Source: an uncultured Arenicella sp. (GTDB lineage: Bacteria > Pseudomonadota > Gammaproteobacteria > Arenicellales > Arenicellaceae). From it: a DNA stretch of 64,000 bases. Positions 36,860-46,080 of the stretch are shown in pieces. The stretch covers positions 1 through 64,000 of the forward strand of contig CANMNN010000008.1 of assembly GCA_947499305.1 (NCBI GenBank). Direction: 5' to 3'. The position numbers and the translations under genes are program-made. The notes beneath the pieces were generated by a model. The model saw only the letters and a list, made by a program, of their open reading frames with translations. It had not been told where the DNA came from and ran no database searches. The first letter of the stretch is position 1. Each line of letters opens with the position of its first letter.

Positions 36860-39800
36860 CTAGTTAAAGTTGTAATTTAATCCCAAGAAAAATGAACGTC
36901 CAGTATCGTAAACTCCAGGGAACGTATTACCGTTACCATTGGGCGCACCGGCAGAGATAGAGATAGGTGGCTCCTCATCAGTCGCATTAAGTATACCAGC
37001 GCGAACTGAGATATTGTCGCCAACGTCAAAGGTTGCAGACAGGTCAAAATAGCTTACCGAGTCTAGCCGTTGCTCAATAGAAGGCGCCGTCTCAGGAGTC
37101 ACATTATCAACTGCTGAGTTGTATCTCCAAGTTAGCGCTGTATCGACGTTCCATGGAGTTGCCCAACCAAATATCGCACGATGACGATAATCTGGCGATA
37201 CATCGAATGGACACGCGTTACCAAAGGTACCAGCGCATTCAATCGGGGTGCCGTTTGGAAAAGGCGTCAAATCAAACGTATCTAAAAACGTTCCAGCGTA
37301 ATTTAGGTTAAAAGAACCGGCTCGCTCGGTCTCAAATGCATAAGTGACTTGAAGATCAACACCGGATGTTGAAAGTTCAGCGATGTTCAAATTCGTTGCA
37401 GTAAAACCAAACCCTGGACCACCAGCCGCTAAGGTTCCCGAAGGCGCTCTATTAATAAGACTACAGAATGTTGGATCACCAGTAGCCAAACAGCTATCAA
37501 GTGTTACTTGAGTTGGAATGCCCGCCAATATAGTGTCATCAACAGTAATATCAAAATAGTCTATCGACACCGACAAATTCGGAATAGCCTCAGGTGTAAT
37601 TACAACACCAACGGTTGTTGTATCCGATGACTCGGGCGTTAGTAGAGGATTACCACCAGTAATCGTTTGCGTTTGTCCTGAAATCACATCTAGGATAGTT
37701 CCAAACTGCGCAGCTGTAACACCGGTTCGAGCACACTGATCAAATGATAATAGGGGAGCGTTTGATGAACATGGGTCGCTAAGCGAAACACCATTCGCAT
37801 TTACACCAGCGGCCGACAGATTTCCCAAACCTTGATCTTGGCCAGTGAACAACTCGATAACATTTGGGGCTCGAACTGCTCTCTGAAACTGACCTCTAAA
37901 GCTTAAGTTATCCACCGGTGTCCAGTTTAATGAGAGACCGTATGTGTCTGTGTCAAAGCTATTGCTTACGCCGTTACCATCTGTGTCATAGTCTGAAAAA
38001 CGATATTGTGCATTAAGCGTTAATTCTTTAGCGAAAGTCTTATCCGTAACAATAGGAATCTGAGTTTCAAAGAAAAATTCTCGAACTTGCACTTCTCCAC
38101 TCACCGGTAAGGTAGCTCCGCCAACGCCCGTAAATCCACCACCTGCAATCTGACTAATAGCATCTGGACTTGACGCTAGGCTATCCTCTCGATATTCCAG
38201 ACCAAATAAAACACCAATACCAGCATCTGACCAAGGAGAGCTGATACCGTAGTTGTCTAAGTTTGTCTGGATTGTGCCTCCAAACGATACTTGCTCAGTT
38301 TCGCCATCGACCACTCCCACTCCTTGAAGAAAATCTAGGGATTCTTGTGAAACCAAACTGCTTCCGTCAGCGCCGCGCTGAAAAATATTGTAGGGAACGC
38401 AACCATTAGATTGATCGACACAAACAACGTTGCCACTTGAGTCGGTAGTAGCGAAAAAGGCTTGCTGCAAATTCGAGACAATAAAGTCATTGGTTGCCGA
38501 TGATCTATCATCCGTTTTAGAAAATAGACTAAACACATCGAAATCCCAATGCCCCCCGACCGTTCCACGCAAACCAGACTCAAGCCTCAGAGTAGAGTTT
38601 TCAAGATTAGAGTTTCGTGGCCCTCCTTCTACGTTTCGGTGCGACGCAGAGATACCGCTTACGATGCCGGGTAAGGCACCATTCGCTCCAGGTGTGTTAC
38701 AACCAAAAGTGTCTCGTAAAGCAATACCAGTTCCATTCGGTCCAGAGCCCCCTTGAATAAAAGGGTTATCACAGTTAATACTGTACGCGCCAATACCAAA
38801 CGACGCGGTTGGCGCAATTTGTGCATCAGACGTGTTATCTACGTATGAAGCACTTGAATAAAACTCCAGATCCTCGTTAATCTCATAATTCCCACTGACA
38901 TAGAGATTTAAACGCTCACTGGGGCGTTGATAAAAATTGGTTGCGCCAAAATTAAAGGTCTCGGAAGGGCCGCCCTGAAAGGCTGTAATGGTGCCATCCT
39001 CCTGTTGGAACCCAAAACCTCCCGGTCCACCAAACAAGCGAAAATTTGGAGACCCAACACAACCAAAACCGCCAACACTCGTTGTTGGGTTCGTACTCGC
39101 ACCTAGAGTACATGCTGAGAACGTTCTATCAGATTGAAGAATTTCCTCTTGCTCTTCATATGAAGCGAAGGCTGAGATGTTGCCTCGCCCATCGGCAAAG
39201 TTCTTACCGTAGGTAATTGAAATAATACCGTTTTCTCCATCGGTAGTACTACCAGGTATTGGCTGACCACTCGCGCTGAGAACATCAGAAAACAATGAGC
39301 GTGAGTTATCTGCTTGAGAAAAACCGCCTTGGATATCTATTTCGAGTCCTTCATAGTCAGTTTTCAATACAAAATTGGCAACGCCTGCGATTGCATCTGA
39401 CCCATATACGGCAGACGCGCCACCCGTCAAGATGTCAATCCTCTCAACTAATTGTGAGGGAATCAGGTCGAGGTTAACCGATGATATTTGCGAAGATCCA
39501 TAGGGTAATCTGCGGCCGTTTATTAGTGACAGTGTTCTTTGCGGGCCTAAGCCCCGCAAGTCTAAGGTCGCGGTGCCAGTTGAGCTATTTGATACCTCGC
39601 TCGTCTGGCCAGCGAACACAGAAGGCAAGACGTTTACAAGGTCTTCTATTCGTAAAGTTCCTCGGCCTTCAATCTCTTCCTCGCCGATTCTAATAACGGG
39701 AACTGGAGAAGTTAAATTAGGGTTTGTGTTTAGTCGTGACCCTGTTACGACAACTTCTTCGATTGAACTTGTATCTTGTGCATATGCAATATTGCCAGCA

Positions 39801-39874
39801 CTATTAGCAAACGCAAGCGCAGAACTGACTGCGAGCGCGAGCGCATTTCGTTGTAAGGGATTTGTATATTTCAT
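36860..39874 (-). CDS. TonB-dependent outer-membrane receptor
   Basis: This 1004-residue receptor has a signal peptide (about 1-32). A TonB-box-like EEVVVTGSR at about 38-46 leads into a plug domain (about 55-170) with LDLRGLGPQRTLSLINGRRLPYG and GGASAVYGSDAIAGVANFVLK. A long 22-stranded-type barrel ends in FFLGLNYNFN with a terminal aromatic. Such receptors import large ligands such as siderophores, cobalamin, oligosaccharides or peptides. The length and plug are those of the peptide/carbohydrate-type receptors of marine gammaproteobacteria. No fecR or susD-like gene is adjacent, so the ligand is unknown. Confidence 0.92.
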   Translation of the reverse strand: MKYTNPLQRNALALAVSSALAFANSAGNIAYAQDTSSIEEVVVTGSRLNTNPNLTSPVPVIRIGEEEIEGRGTLRIEDLVNVLPSVFAGQTSEVSNSSTGTATLDLRGLGPQRTLSLINGRRLPYGSSQISSVNLDLIPSQLVERIDILTGGASAVYGSDAIAGVANFVLKTDYEGLEIDIQGGFSQADNSRSLFSDVLSASGQPIPGSTTDGENGIISITYGKNFADGRGNISAFASYEEQEEILQSDRTFSACTLGASTNPTTSVGGFGCVGSPNFRLFGGPGGFGFQQEDGTITAFQGGPSETFNFGATNFYQRPSERLNLYVSGNYEINEDLEFYSSASYVDNTSDAQIAPTASFGIGAYSINCDNPFIQGGSGPNGTGIALRDTFGCNTPGANGALPGIVSGISASHRNVEGGPRNSNLENSTLRLESGLRGTVGGHWDFDVFSLFSKTDDRSSATNDFIVSNLQQAFFATTDSSGNVVCVDQSNGCVPYNIFQRGADGSSLVSQESLDFLQGVGVVDGETEQVSFGGTIQTNLDNYGISSPWSDAGIGVLFGLEYREDSLASSPDAISQIAGGGFTGVGGATLPVSGEVQVREFFFETQIPIVTDKTFAKELTLNAQYRFSDYDTDGNGVSNSFDTDTYGLSLNWTPVDNLSFRGQFQRAVRAPNVIELFTGQDQGLGNLSAAGVNANGVSLSDPCSSNAPLLSFDQCARTGVTAAQFGTILDVISGQTQTITGGNPLLTPESSDTTTVGVVITPEAIPNLSVSIDYFDITVDDTILAGIPTQVTLDSCLATGDPTFCSLINRAPSGTLAAGGPGFGFTATNLNIAELSTSGVDLQVTYAFETERAGSFNLNYAGTFLDTFDLTPFPNGTPIECAGTFGNACPFDVSPDYRHRAIFGWATPWNVDTALTWRYNSAVDNVTPETAPSIEQRLDSVSYFDLSATFDVGDNISVRAGILNATDEEPPISISAGAPNGNGNTFPGVYDTGRSFFLGLNYNFN

Positions 39875-40367
39875 TCTCTCTTGCCTCTAGTAAAAGGTTT
39901 TGGTTAGGTAGGCTAAACCCCACCGTTCAAGAGCGAAAAAAAACTGGAATAGGTCCGATTGCCGAAGATCAACAATGGAATAAAAAATTATCAGACATCA
40001 AATAGTAGGGATATCGCCAGTCTTTATGAAGCCCATTTACACCGATCGACAATCATTGGCGACGAGTATAATAGGTGGGTAATATTAGCTAGATCATCGC
40101 GCCACGTGGAAAGTCGCTTCTTTGATCTTCAATCACTGTATTACAATATGACTAGCAAGACAACTGTCCACTTGATGTTTTTAGACAGATTGGCTTTTAT
40201 TTCGCAGAGAAACCTAAGTTCAACTTTACCGAGTTTAGAGCACTATCAAGCACAAGGTTACATCAGCCTCGCACTGGTTTTCGCACATCTAAGCTTGCAA
40301 CAACTGATTTCATCTGGAAGAAGAGCCGCTATTCTAGAGACACCTACAACCCACATGTCGCGCAAAC
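39875..40367. other. 493-bp gap, one weak open frame
   Basis: A plus-strand frame (39959-40396, 145 codons) is open here and overlaps the 3' end of the degV gene. Its translation has no recognisable domain, no ribosome site and an unusual composition, so I do not call it a gene. The promoter of the TonB receptor must lie at the left of this stretch. Confidence 0.5.
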
Positions 40368-41315
40368 TCAACCGGGCTTGTCGACTTGATTTTTAGGGGC
40401 AATGCCAATTGAAAACCCGCCAGGCCCATAGACAGAACTCGAAGCTAAGCCCATGATTCCAAAAAAGACCTTCACCTTATGCAGCTTAGCTACATTCTGA
40501 AGTTTTTTGATTTGAGTTAAGCCATAAAGGTCTTCGAGGTCGCCCGCATAGCTAATATTGACAACCTGAACATATAAACCGTCTTTAATTCGATCAATGG
40601 CATACTCGACAAGTTGATCAAGGGCATTTTCAAAACCGCGCTTTTTCGAAATTGGCGTAACCACATCATTACAGATTTCTACAATTGGCGTTAGCCCAGC
40701 CGTTTTACCAATTAACGCGGTCCCAATTCCGACAGTCTTTACACCCTTCTCAATCGAACGCTTACGGGTATAAACTAGGTCTCGCACTATTACATACGTT
40801 TTTACAAGCTTAGTAAATTTATCGATTGTCTTTGTGTAGTCTTGAAGATCTGTTCCCTTGCTAAGCAAAAGGTCTCCATAAATAGCCACAAGACCTTGTC
40901 CCGCGATGGTAGTACCCGTATTTAAAGTTGTCATTCTAAAGGGGGTTTCAATGCCCAAGTCGGCACGCACCTCCCTAGCCTTTTTGGCAATCTGATTGCC
41001 AACGTCCGCAAAATTGTCATAGACCGGGCTGGTAGTTCTGGAAAGCGATTGGCAGATCGCGAAGTCCGAATAGGGCACTACTCGAGTCAAAATAAAATCT
41101 TGTATTTGTTCCGAACTTGGAGGCGCTGTTGAAATTTCTGACTTAATAGAGAGAGACCCACTATTATAAATATCAATAAGACCTGCTTCGTCGATTTTAT
41201 CAGGTTGCGGCTTGCCGTTGATATTAATAGTCACAGGCAACACTTCGATCGGTCTCGCTTTAATAACGGACTCAGGCAGTGCAGCTACAGAATCAATGAT
41301 GAGAGTGTATTTCAT
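40368..41315 (-). CDS. DegV-family fatty-acid-binding protein
   Basis: A 315-residue protein with the DegV (FakB-like) fold. The N-terminal LIIDSVAALPESV and PVTIN, then STAPPSSEQ and the later GIGTALIGKTAGLTPIV, are typical. DegV proteins bind fatty acids and in Firmicutes present them to the kinase FakA; no FakA gene is in the window. In gammaproteobacteria the role is less clear. There is no visible operon partner. Confidence 0.82.
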   Translation of the reverse strand: MKYTLIIDSVAALPESVIKARPIEVLPVTININGKPQPDKIDEAGLIDIYNSGSLSIKSEISTAPPSSEQIQDFILTRVVPYSDFAICQSLSRTTSPVYDNFADVGNQIAKKAREVRADLGIETPFRMTTLNTGTTIAGQGLVAIYGDLLLSKGTDLQDYTKTIDKFTKLVKTYVIVRDLVYTRKRSIEKGVKTVGIGTALIGKTAGLTPIVEICNDVVTPISKKRGFENALDQLVEYAIDRIKDGLYVQVVNISYAGDLEDLYGLTQIKKLQNVAKLHKVKVFFGIMGLASSSVYGPGGFSIGIAPKNQVDKPG

Positions 41316-41637
41316 ATAGTAGTGTCCCCAAACTTATCTAAATGTACTCGATGCTGTAAAAAAGAGTTTTCAGCGCAGTATGAAGTTATAGCATATCTCA
41401 GCAAGTTGGTTTGCGAACCAATTTCGTTTTTTATCATCACCACGATTGAAAAGAGAGTCGAAACAGCATTCTTGCTAACTACCACTCAAGAGAAAAGACA
41501 CGAGTGATCATAGTCATCGTAGCAACGGCTAATGAAACAAGTTGCTTACTTAAACCAACGTACTTCAGAAGAGAATTTTTTCTAATAAAAAGGAGACCAG
41601 AGGCCTCCTTTTTACAGACTACTGCTTTGGTTCTCTG
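41316..41637. other. 322-bp gap, terminator only
   Basis: Apart from the terminator near 41587-41613 I see nothing specific. An open frame on the plus strand (41205-41507) is the shadow of degV continuing past its start and shows no domain. Confidence 0.5.
41587..41613 (-). terminator. Rho-independent terminator of the DUF4870 gene
   Basis: AAAAAGGAG (41587-41595) pairs with CTCCTTTTT (41605-41613). On the minus strand the hairpin ends in a T-run, about 25 bases past the stop at 41638. Confidence 0.75.
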
Positions 41638-41991
41638 CTAGAACCACCAACCAGTTGGGTCTGGGTGCGGCTTACCCTGGTCAATTAAGTTCATAGCTTT
41701 GACACAGCGAACAATGTACCAAACTAACAAGGCTAATAATAACAAGAAGCCAATGATAACCATGGTTAAGATCAGCGAGATAATGCCAAAGAGTAATCCA
41801 ATCCAGAAAGTACGAATCGCAAATTGATAATGCGACTGCAGCCATTCAGGCGCTTCGTCTTTATTGATGTAGGCCATAACCACGCCGACCAGACCACAAA
41901 ATGGCACAACTATATTTACCAAATACAAAATATAAATCAATTTCATATTTTTCGCTTGCGGAGCCTGCGGTGAATTTACAACTTCATTCAT
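41638..41991 (-). CDS. DUF4870-type small membrane protein
   Basis: This 117-residue protein has three hydrophobic segments (about 18-42, 60-82 and 83-100). The sequence HYQFAIRTFWIGLLFGI and the ending DPTGWWF match the DUF4870 (Tic20-like) family, whose role in bacteria is unknown. It is a single-gene unit with its own terminator. Confidence 0.78.
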   Translation of the reverse strand: MNEVVNSPQAPQAKNMKLIYILYLVNIVVPFCGLVGVVMAYINKDEAPEWLQSHYQFAIRTFWIGLLFGIISLILTMVIIGFLLLLALLVWYIVRCVKAMNLIDQGKPHPDPTGWWF

Positions 41992-42348
41992 TTTTAATTT
42001 TCCCTAAATTTGATTGGTTGAGTGTGGAGGCATTTAGTGCCTGCGCGGATACTATATGAGCATTTGTGCAACAAAACCAGACAAAGACACGAATTACCAA
42101 TGCAGCTAAGGTGTTAAAACAAAGAAGAAACGCAAAATTCACGAAAGATTTATGCAAGATTAACAAGCACCTATTAGTCTCGCCTCAGCCAAAATGATAT
42201 ATCGCACCAACGCTCTTAAAGTAGCGCTGTATGCAGTTAAAGGAAATAGGTAACGGCAAGTGATGCCGCCAATGATGGATTATTTCTGCACGCTATACAT
42301 CATTTAAATGGCCCTAGATGTTCACATAGTTTATTAAGGAGAATTATC
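41992..42348. other. 357-bp intergenic stretch between divergent genes
   Basis: No gene found. It must hold the promoters of the DUF4870 gene (leftward) and of the 540-residue protein (rightward). A strong ribosome site AAGGAG lies at 42336-42341, eight bases before the ATG at 42349. I see no palindrome or repeat that stands out. Confidence 0.5.
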
Positions 42349-43971
42349 ATGACGAAGATCATTTTAGACGGCGTAAAGCTCATTGACGGGTTCACACCCA
42401 ACCCAATTCCACAACCTCTACCAATTCCATTTCCACCTAGGTTCGACATTGAACCTATTAGGCCAATTAGGCCGTTCCCAATTCCTATTTTCAGAGAATG
42501 TACGCCTAAAATTCTAGTAATTACAGATACATTAAATTTCAATTCGGCGTCTGGTTCTGGTCTAACCGAGTTTGTAGACACTATAAAATCTACCACCATT
42601 CATGGAATGACACCCCGAGTCATCACGGCCGAATACAACCCTGCGGGCGCTTTAAGCTACGATTCAGCGACCAGGCATATTAGTAATTACCACTTTACCG
42701 ATACCACGCACGGCTTATTGAAATCTCGATACGACGTTGTTTTTATTTTAGGGGTTAACGGTGGAAACGGAACATTGTTATCAAGTGAGGGGGGAGCTTT
42801 AGACCGCATTATTGATTTCATGGAAGCGGGCGGAGGCTTGTTTTGTACCGGCGATCACGCATCACTTGGTGCAGGCATGTGCGCTGACATTCCTCGAGTT
42901 AATAAAATGCGTAAATGGTTCATAGATGTTCCGAGTGGTGGTGGCAGTGACCGACTTACCACCAACCCTCCCGGTGTTAACGATATTTACGAAAACTCCG
43001 ATCAATCAGATGCTGTACCGCAAAGACTCTATGTGAATTATCGCAGCGTCGCCGGTGGCTTTGACGAGCTAACACCATCAATTGGCGCCGCTCATCCGCT
43101 ACTGCAAATTCCCAATGGAAACCGAGCGATTGAAGTATTCCCAGACCACCCTCATGAAGGCGAATGCTTAGTGCCAACCAGTAGCGCTGGAAGCTTACCT
43201 AATGGTGCACCTGAATGGCCAAGCAGTGTATTGCCTGAAATGGTTGCGCTATCAATGTCGCACGGCAATGGAGCATCTGGTAAGCACGCAGTTGAACCAA
43301 GGTCGTTCACCGCTATTTCTGCCTATGACGGTCATGAAGCAGATGTTGGCCGAGTCGCCACGGATGCTACTTGGCATCATTTTGTAAACCTCAATATCAA
43401 ACCAGGAATAGCCAGCATTGCTGGGCGAGACCTAAATGATATCAAACAATACTATGTAAACTTGGCGGTTTGGTTGATGCCGAAAAACGTACGCCGTTGC
43501 TTGCGTTTCACCTGGATTCTATCAGCAGCGGTGAGTACTGATTTGTTTGAGGAGTTGCCTGATGTACCACTAAATAAACTTGACTTAGGGAGCCTAGAAA
43601 AAATTGGCATCGACGTTCGTAATACTCTGCGGAGTAATCACACAAAAGCGCAAACCGACGCTCTCATGCAAGACAACTTAGAGCAAGCTCTTGGTGAAAA
43701 AGCCTTCAAGTCATTACGTAAACAAAGCGATGCCGCATTCTTTAACACTGCGCAGCTTGTAGGCTTGGGCGTGTTCTCAATGGCGACCATCGAGAGGTTT
43801 AATCTCCTAGTTGAAAAAGGCAAGATAAACGAAAAGCCAGAGCTAAATGGCGAAGAAGCATTCGCACGTGTCGGCGTGAAAGAGGTTGCCAATGCCTTCA
43901 AAGCTTTGATTGAACAAGAACGTGAGAAGCTCCAGGCCAAAGCGAAGTCGCTAAGTTCACTATACGACTAA
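42349..43971 (+). CDS. large unrecognised protein with a ThuA/GATase-like core
   Basis: A 540-residue protein I cannot name. Residues 1-47 are unusual: a proline/isoleucine-rich tract of PIP-type steps. Residues about 52-200 read like a Rossmann-type amidotransferase/ThuA fold (KILVITDT, VVFILGVNGGNGTLL, FMEAGGGLFCTGDHASLG), and DATWHHFVNLNI at about 340 gives a conserved-looking Trp-His-His patch. The C-terminal 150 residues are helical and charged. There is no signal peptide, so it is probably cytoplasmic. A strong ribosome site and a strong terminator make it a well-expressed single gene. Confidence 0.6.
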   Translation: MTKIILDGVKLIDGFTPNPIPQPLPIPFPPRFDIEPIRPIRPFPIPIFRECTPKILVITDTLNFNSASGSGLTEFVDTIKSTTIHGMTPRVITAEYNPAGALSYDSATRHISNYHFTDTTHGLLKSRYDVVFILGVNGGNGTLLSSEGGALDRIIDFMEAGGGLFCTGDHASLGAGMCADIPRVNKMRKWFIDVPSGGGSDRLTTNPPGVNDIYENSDQSDAVPQRLYVNYRSVAGGFDELTPSIGAAHPLLQIPNGNRAIEVFPDHPHEGECLVPTSSAGSLPNGAPEWPSSVLPEMVALSMSHGNGASGKHAVEPRSFTAISAYDGHEADVGRVATDATWHHFVNLNIKPGIASIAGRDLNDIKQYYVNLAVWLMPKNVRRCLRFTWILSAAVSTDLFEELPDVPLNKLDLGSLEKIGIDVRNTLRSNHTKAQTDALMQDNLEQALGEKAFKSLRKQSDAAFFNTAQLVGLGVFSMATIERFNLLVEKGKINEKPELNGEEAFARVGVKEVANAFKALIEQEREKLQAKAKSLSSLYD

Positions 43972-43996
43972 ACAACAATCTAGCACTGCCAGAAAA

Positions 43997-44027
43997 GGGG
44001 ACGCGAACTATCGCTTCCCCTTTTTTT
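43997..44027 (+). terminator. Rho-independent terminator of the 540-residue protein gene
   Basis: GGGGACGCGA (43997-44006) pairs with TCGCTTCCCC (44011-44020) with one mismatch, followed by seven T. It lies about 25 bases past the stop at 43971. Confidence 0.88.
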
Positions 44028-44326
44028 ATAGTTTTTCAAGCGAAACCACTTTGATAGCTAACACGTTAACAGACATCTTAAAATTGTATATTAAGGTGCG
44101 CGAGGTAGTATGCAGAGGCAGCTAGACTCTTCGTCAGTCACAAAGCGGTTTCTTTCGTCCGATCGCCTCTATTTATCCAATCGTTAAGGCCCGTCAGGGT
44201 AGGGTACCTGATCTTCGCACCTGTTCTATATTCATCCGGTGCATACGTATTCAGTTTGTGATCGCTTGTAAACCAGTGGTTCTAGCACTAAAAATAATAG
44301 ACAAATATCAAAGACAGAGCGAGCAG
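44028..44326. other. 299-bp intergenic stretch
   Basis: No gene found between the terminator and the start of the serine hydrolase. The open frame extends back to 44258, but that upstream part has no signal peptide and no family match. Confidence 0.45.
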
Positions 44327-45943
44327 ATGAAAGCCACCCTTTTAATAGGACTACTTGTAAGCCTAGCCCCGATGCAACTTGTTGCCAGTGAGAATTCAGA
44401 AACCAGAACCAATTTTGATTTGATTGACTTCAATGGCCTTGATAAGACAATAGATCAGATAGTCGAAGATACCGGTGTTCAAACAGCTGGCATCGCTGTT
44501 ATTAGAAACGGGGAGGTTGTCTGGGATCGCACCTATGGGAAACTTTCGCCAAGTACAGACGCATCTGATTCGACGCTAATCAATGTTGCATCGGTCACAA
44601 AAGTGACCGTCGCTGAAACGGTGCTGCACCTTGTTGCTCAAGGAAAAATTTCACTAGACGAAAAAATTTACCACTATTGGGTTGACCCTGATATTCGCCA
44701 CGATGCAAGACACAAACTACTAACCCCGCGCATCATATTAAACCATACAACGGGTTTTTCGAACTGGCGTTTTAACGAGTCTGACGGGCAGCTTAAGTTT
44801 CATAACGAGCCAGGAAGGAGTTTTGGGTACTCTGGTGAAGGCATGGATTATTTGCTTAGATTTGTTGAAAAAAAGTTAGGCGAACCGTTTGAGGAAATTG
44901 TAAAAAGAACGATCTTCAAAGACGCGGCGATCAAAGACGCCGCCATGAGCCCAGATGAGTCCCGATTCGATAAGATCGCGCAGTCTATCACTGCCGACGG
45001 TAAATTTTTAGGGCACTATTGTCGACCAAATAACTGGTGTCAATCAGAGGGCGTCATATCTGGTGCTGACGATCTGGTTATATCGGCAAATGCCTTAGGC
45101 AAGTTCGTCGCGCTAATTAGCAAGAAACAATTGCTAAACGATAAGCTCGCCAAGGAACGCAAAACAGTTTCAAAAAACTGGCTAGAAAACACAGAAACCT
45201 TAAAGCAACAGTTATCACCTTCGGAAAAACTGTCTCCGAAAATGCGTGGCTTCGGGCTAGGGTGGGAAGTTTATGACTATGGCAATCGGCAAGTGCTCGG
45301 ACATGGAGGTAGCGACTGGTCGGAATTCGCCCACGTTTACTTTTATACAGATACATCAGACGGCGTCGCCATCGCCCTCAATGGCCAACCGGAGCAAAAC
45401 TTGAGAGCAATGGTTGCAATTCTTAAAGCCATAGACCCGCACTCGCCAATACTCGCCGACCATCAACGCTCTTTTGATGAGATGACTTTGGAGCTTAATC
45501 AGCGCAAATTAGCCGCAGACCCGATAAGCACCGCCGATATCGCGTCATTAACCGACCAAGAACTTGAAAAGATAATTCTGAACGCCGACTCTCAGCTATT
45601 TGATCTCGGCTTCAATCAATGTGATTTTGAGACATGGAACGCGAAACTAGCAAACGACCTGGAGTTTTATGATGATCGTACCGGGCTAAACCGTGATCGT
45701 AAAAAGGAAGTAAACGCCTTTAATAGAAAGTGCCAATCGCCAGGCAGCCTAACACGAAAACTAGCAAGCTCGACGGTAAGTCGCCTAAACGACTTCGGTG
45801 CCGTTCAACGAGGTGAGCATCATTTTTTTGAAGATGGCGTCTTTGTTGGGTCTGGAAAATTCATACATTTATGGAGCTTAGAGACAGGTCAATGGCAAGT
45901 AACAAGAGCCATAAGTTATGAGCATAAACCGACTACAAAGTAG
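44327..45943 (+). CDS. secreted serine beta-lactamase-like hydrolase fused to an NTF2-like domain
   Basis: A 538-residue protein with a signal peptide (about 1-20, cleavage at VAS-E). Its class C-type beta-lactamase/esterase domain (about 30-400) has the catalytic SVTK at 89-92, YSGEG as the Tyr motif and HGGSDW as the third element. The C-terminal domain (about 420-538) looks like an NTF2/DUF4440 cone with DFGAVQRGEHHFFEDG and LWSLETGQWQVTRAI. The ATG at 44327 is chosen because it starts a good signal peptide. Such hydrolases act on esters, D-amino acid peptides or beta-lactams; which applies here is unclear. Confidence 0.8.
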   Translation: MKATLLIGLLVSLAPMQLVASENSETRTNFDLIDFNGLDKTIDQIVEDTGVQTAGIAVIRNGEVVWDRTYGKLSPSTDASDSTLINVASVTKVTVAETVLHLVAQGKISLDEKIYHYWVDPDIRHDARHKLLTPRIILNHTTGFSNWRFNESDGQLKFHNEPGRSFGYSGEGMDYLLRFVEKKLGEPFEEIVKRTIFKDAAIKDAAMSPDESRFDKIAQSITADGKFLGHYCRPNNWCQSEGVISGADDLVISANALGKFVALISKKQLLNDKLAKERKTVSKNWLENTETLKQQLSPSEKLSPKMRGFGLGWEVYDYGNRQVLGHGGSDWSEFAHVYFYTDTSDGVAIALNGQPEQNLRAMVAILKAIDPHSPILADHQRSFDEMTLELNQRKLAADPISTADIASLTDQELEKIILNADSQLFDLGFNQCDFETWNAKLANDLEFYDDRTGLNRDRKKEVNAFNRKCQSPGSLTRKLASSTVSRLNDFGAVQRGEHHFFEDGVFVGSGKFIHLWSLETGQWQVTRAISYEHKPTTK

Positions 45944-46080
45944 AGCAAGACATACACACAAAAGTTGAAGATAAACATTCTTCTCTGTCAGCAACTTTTA
46001 CCAAAGCTAAGATCATGTAAAAAATTTGTCGTGACTCTAGGGTAGACTAGTTCAGAAAACTAACATTTCTGGTATCTGCA

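Noticed and set aside
39959-40396. 145-codon plus-strand frame overlapping degV
   Set aside because: No domain, no ribosome site, overlaps a well-supported gene.
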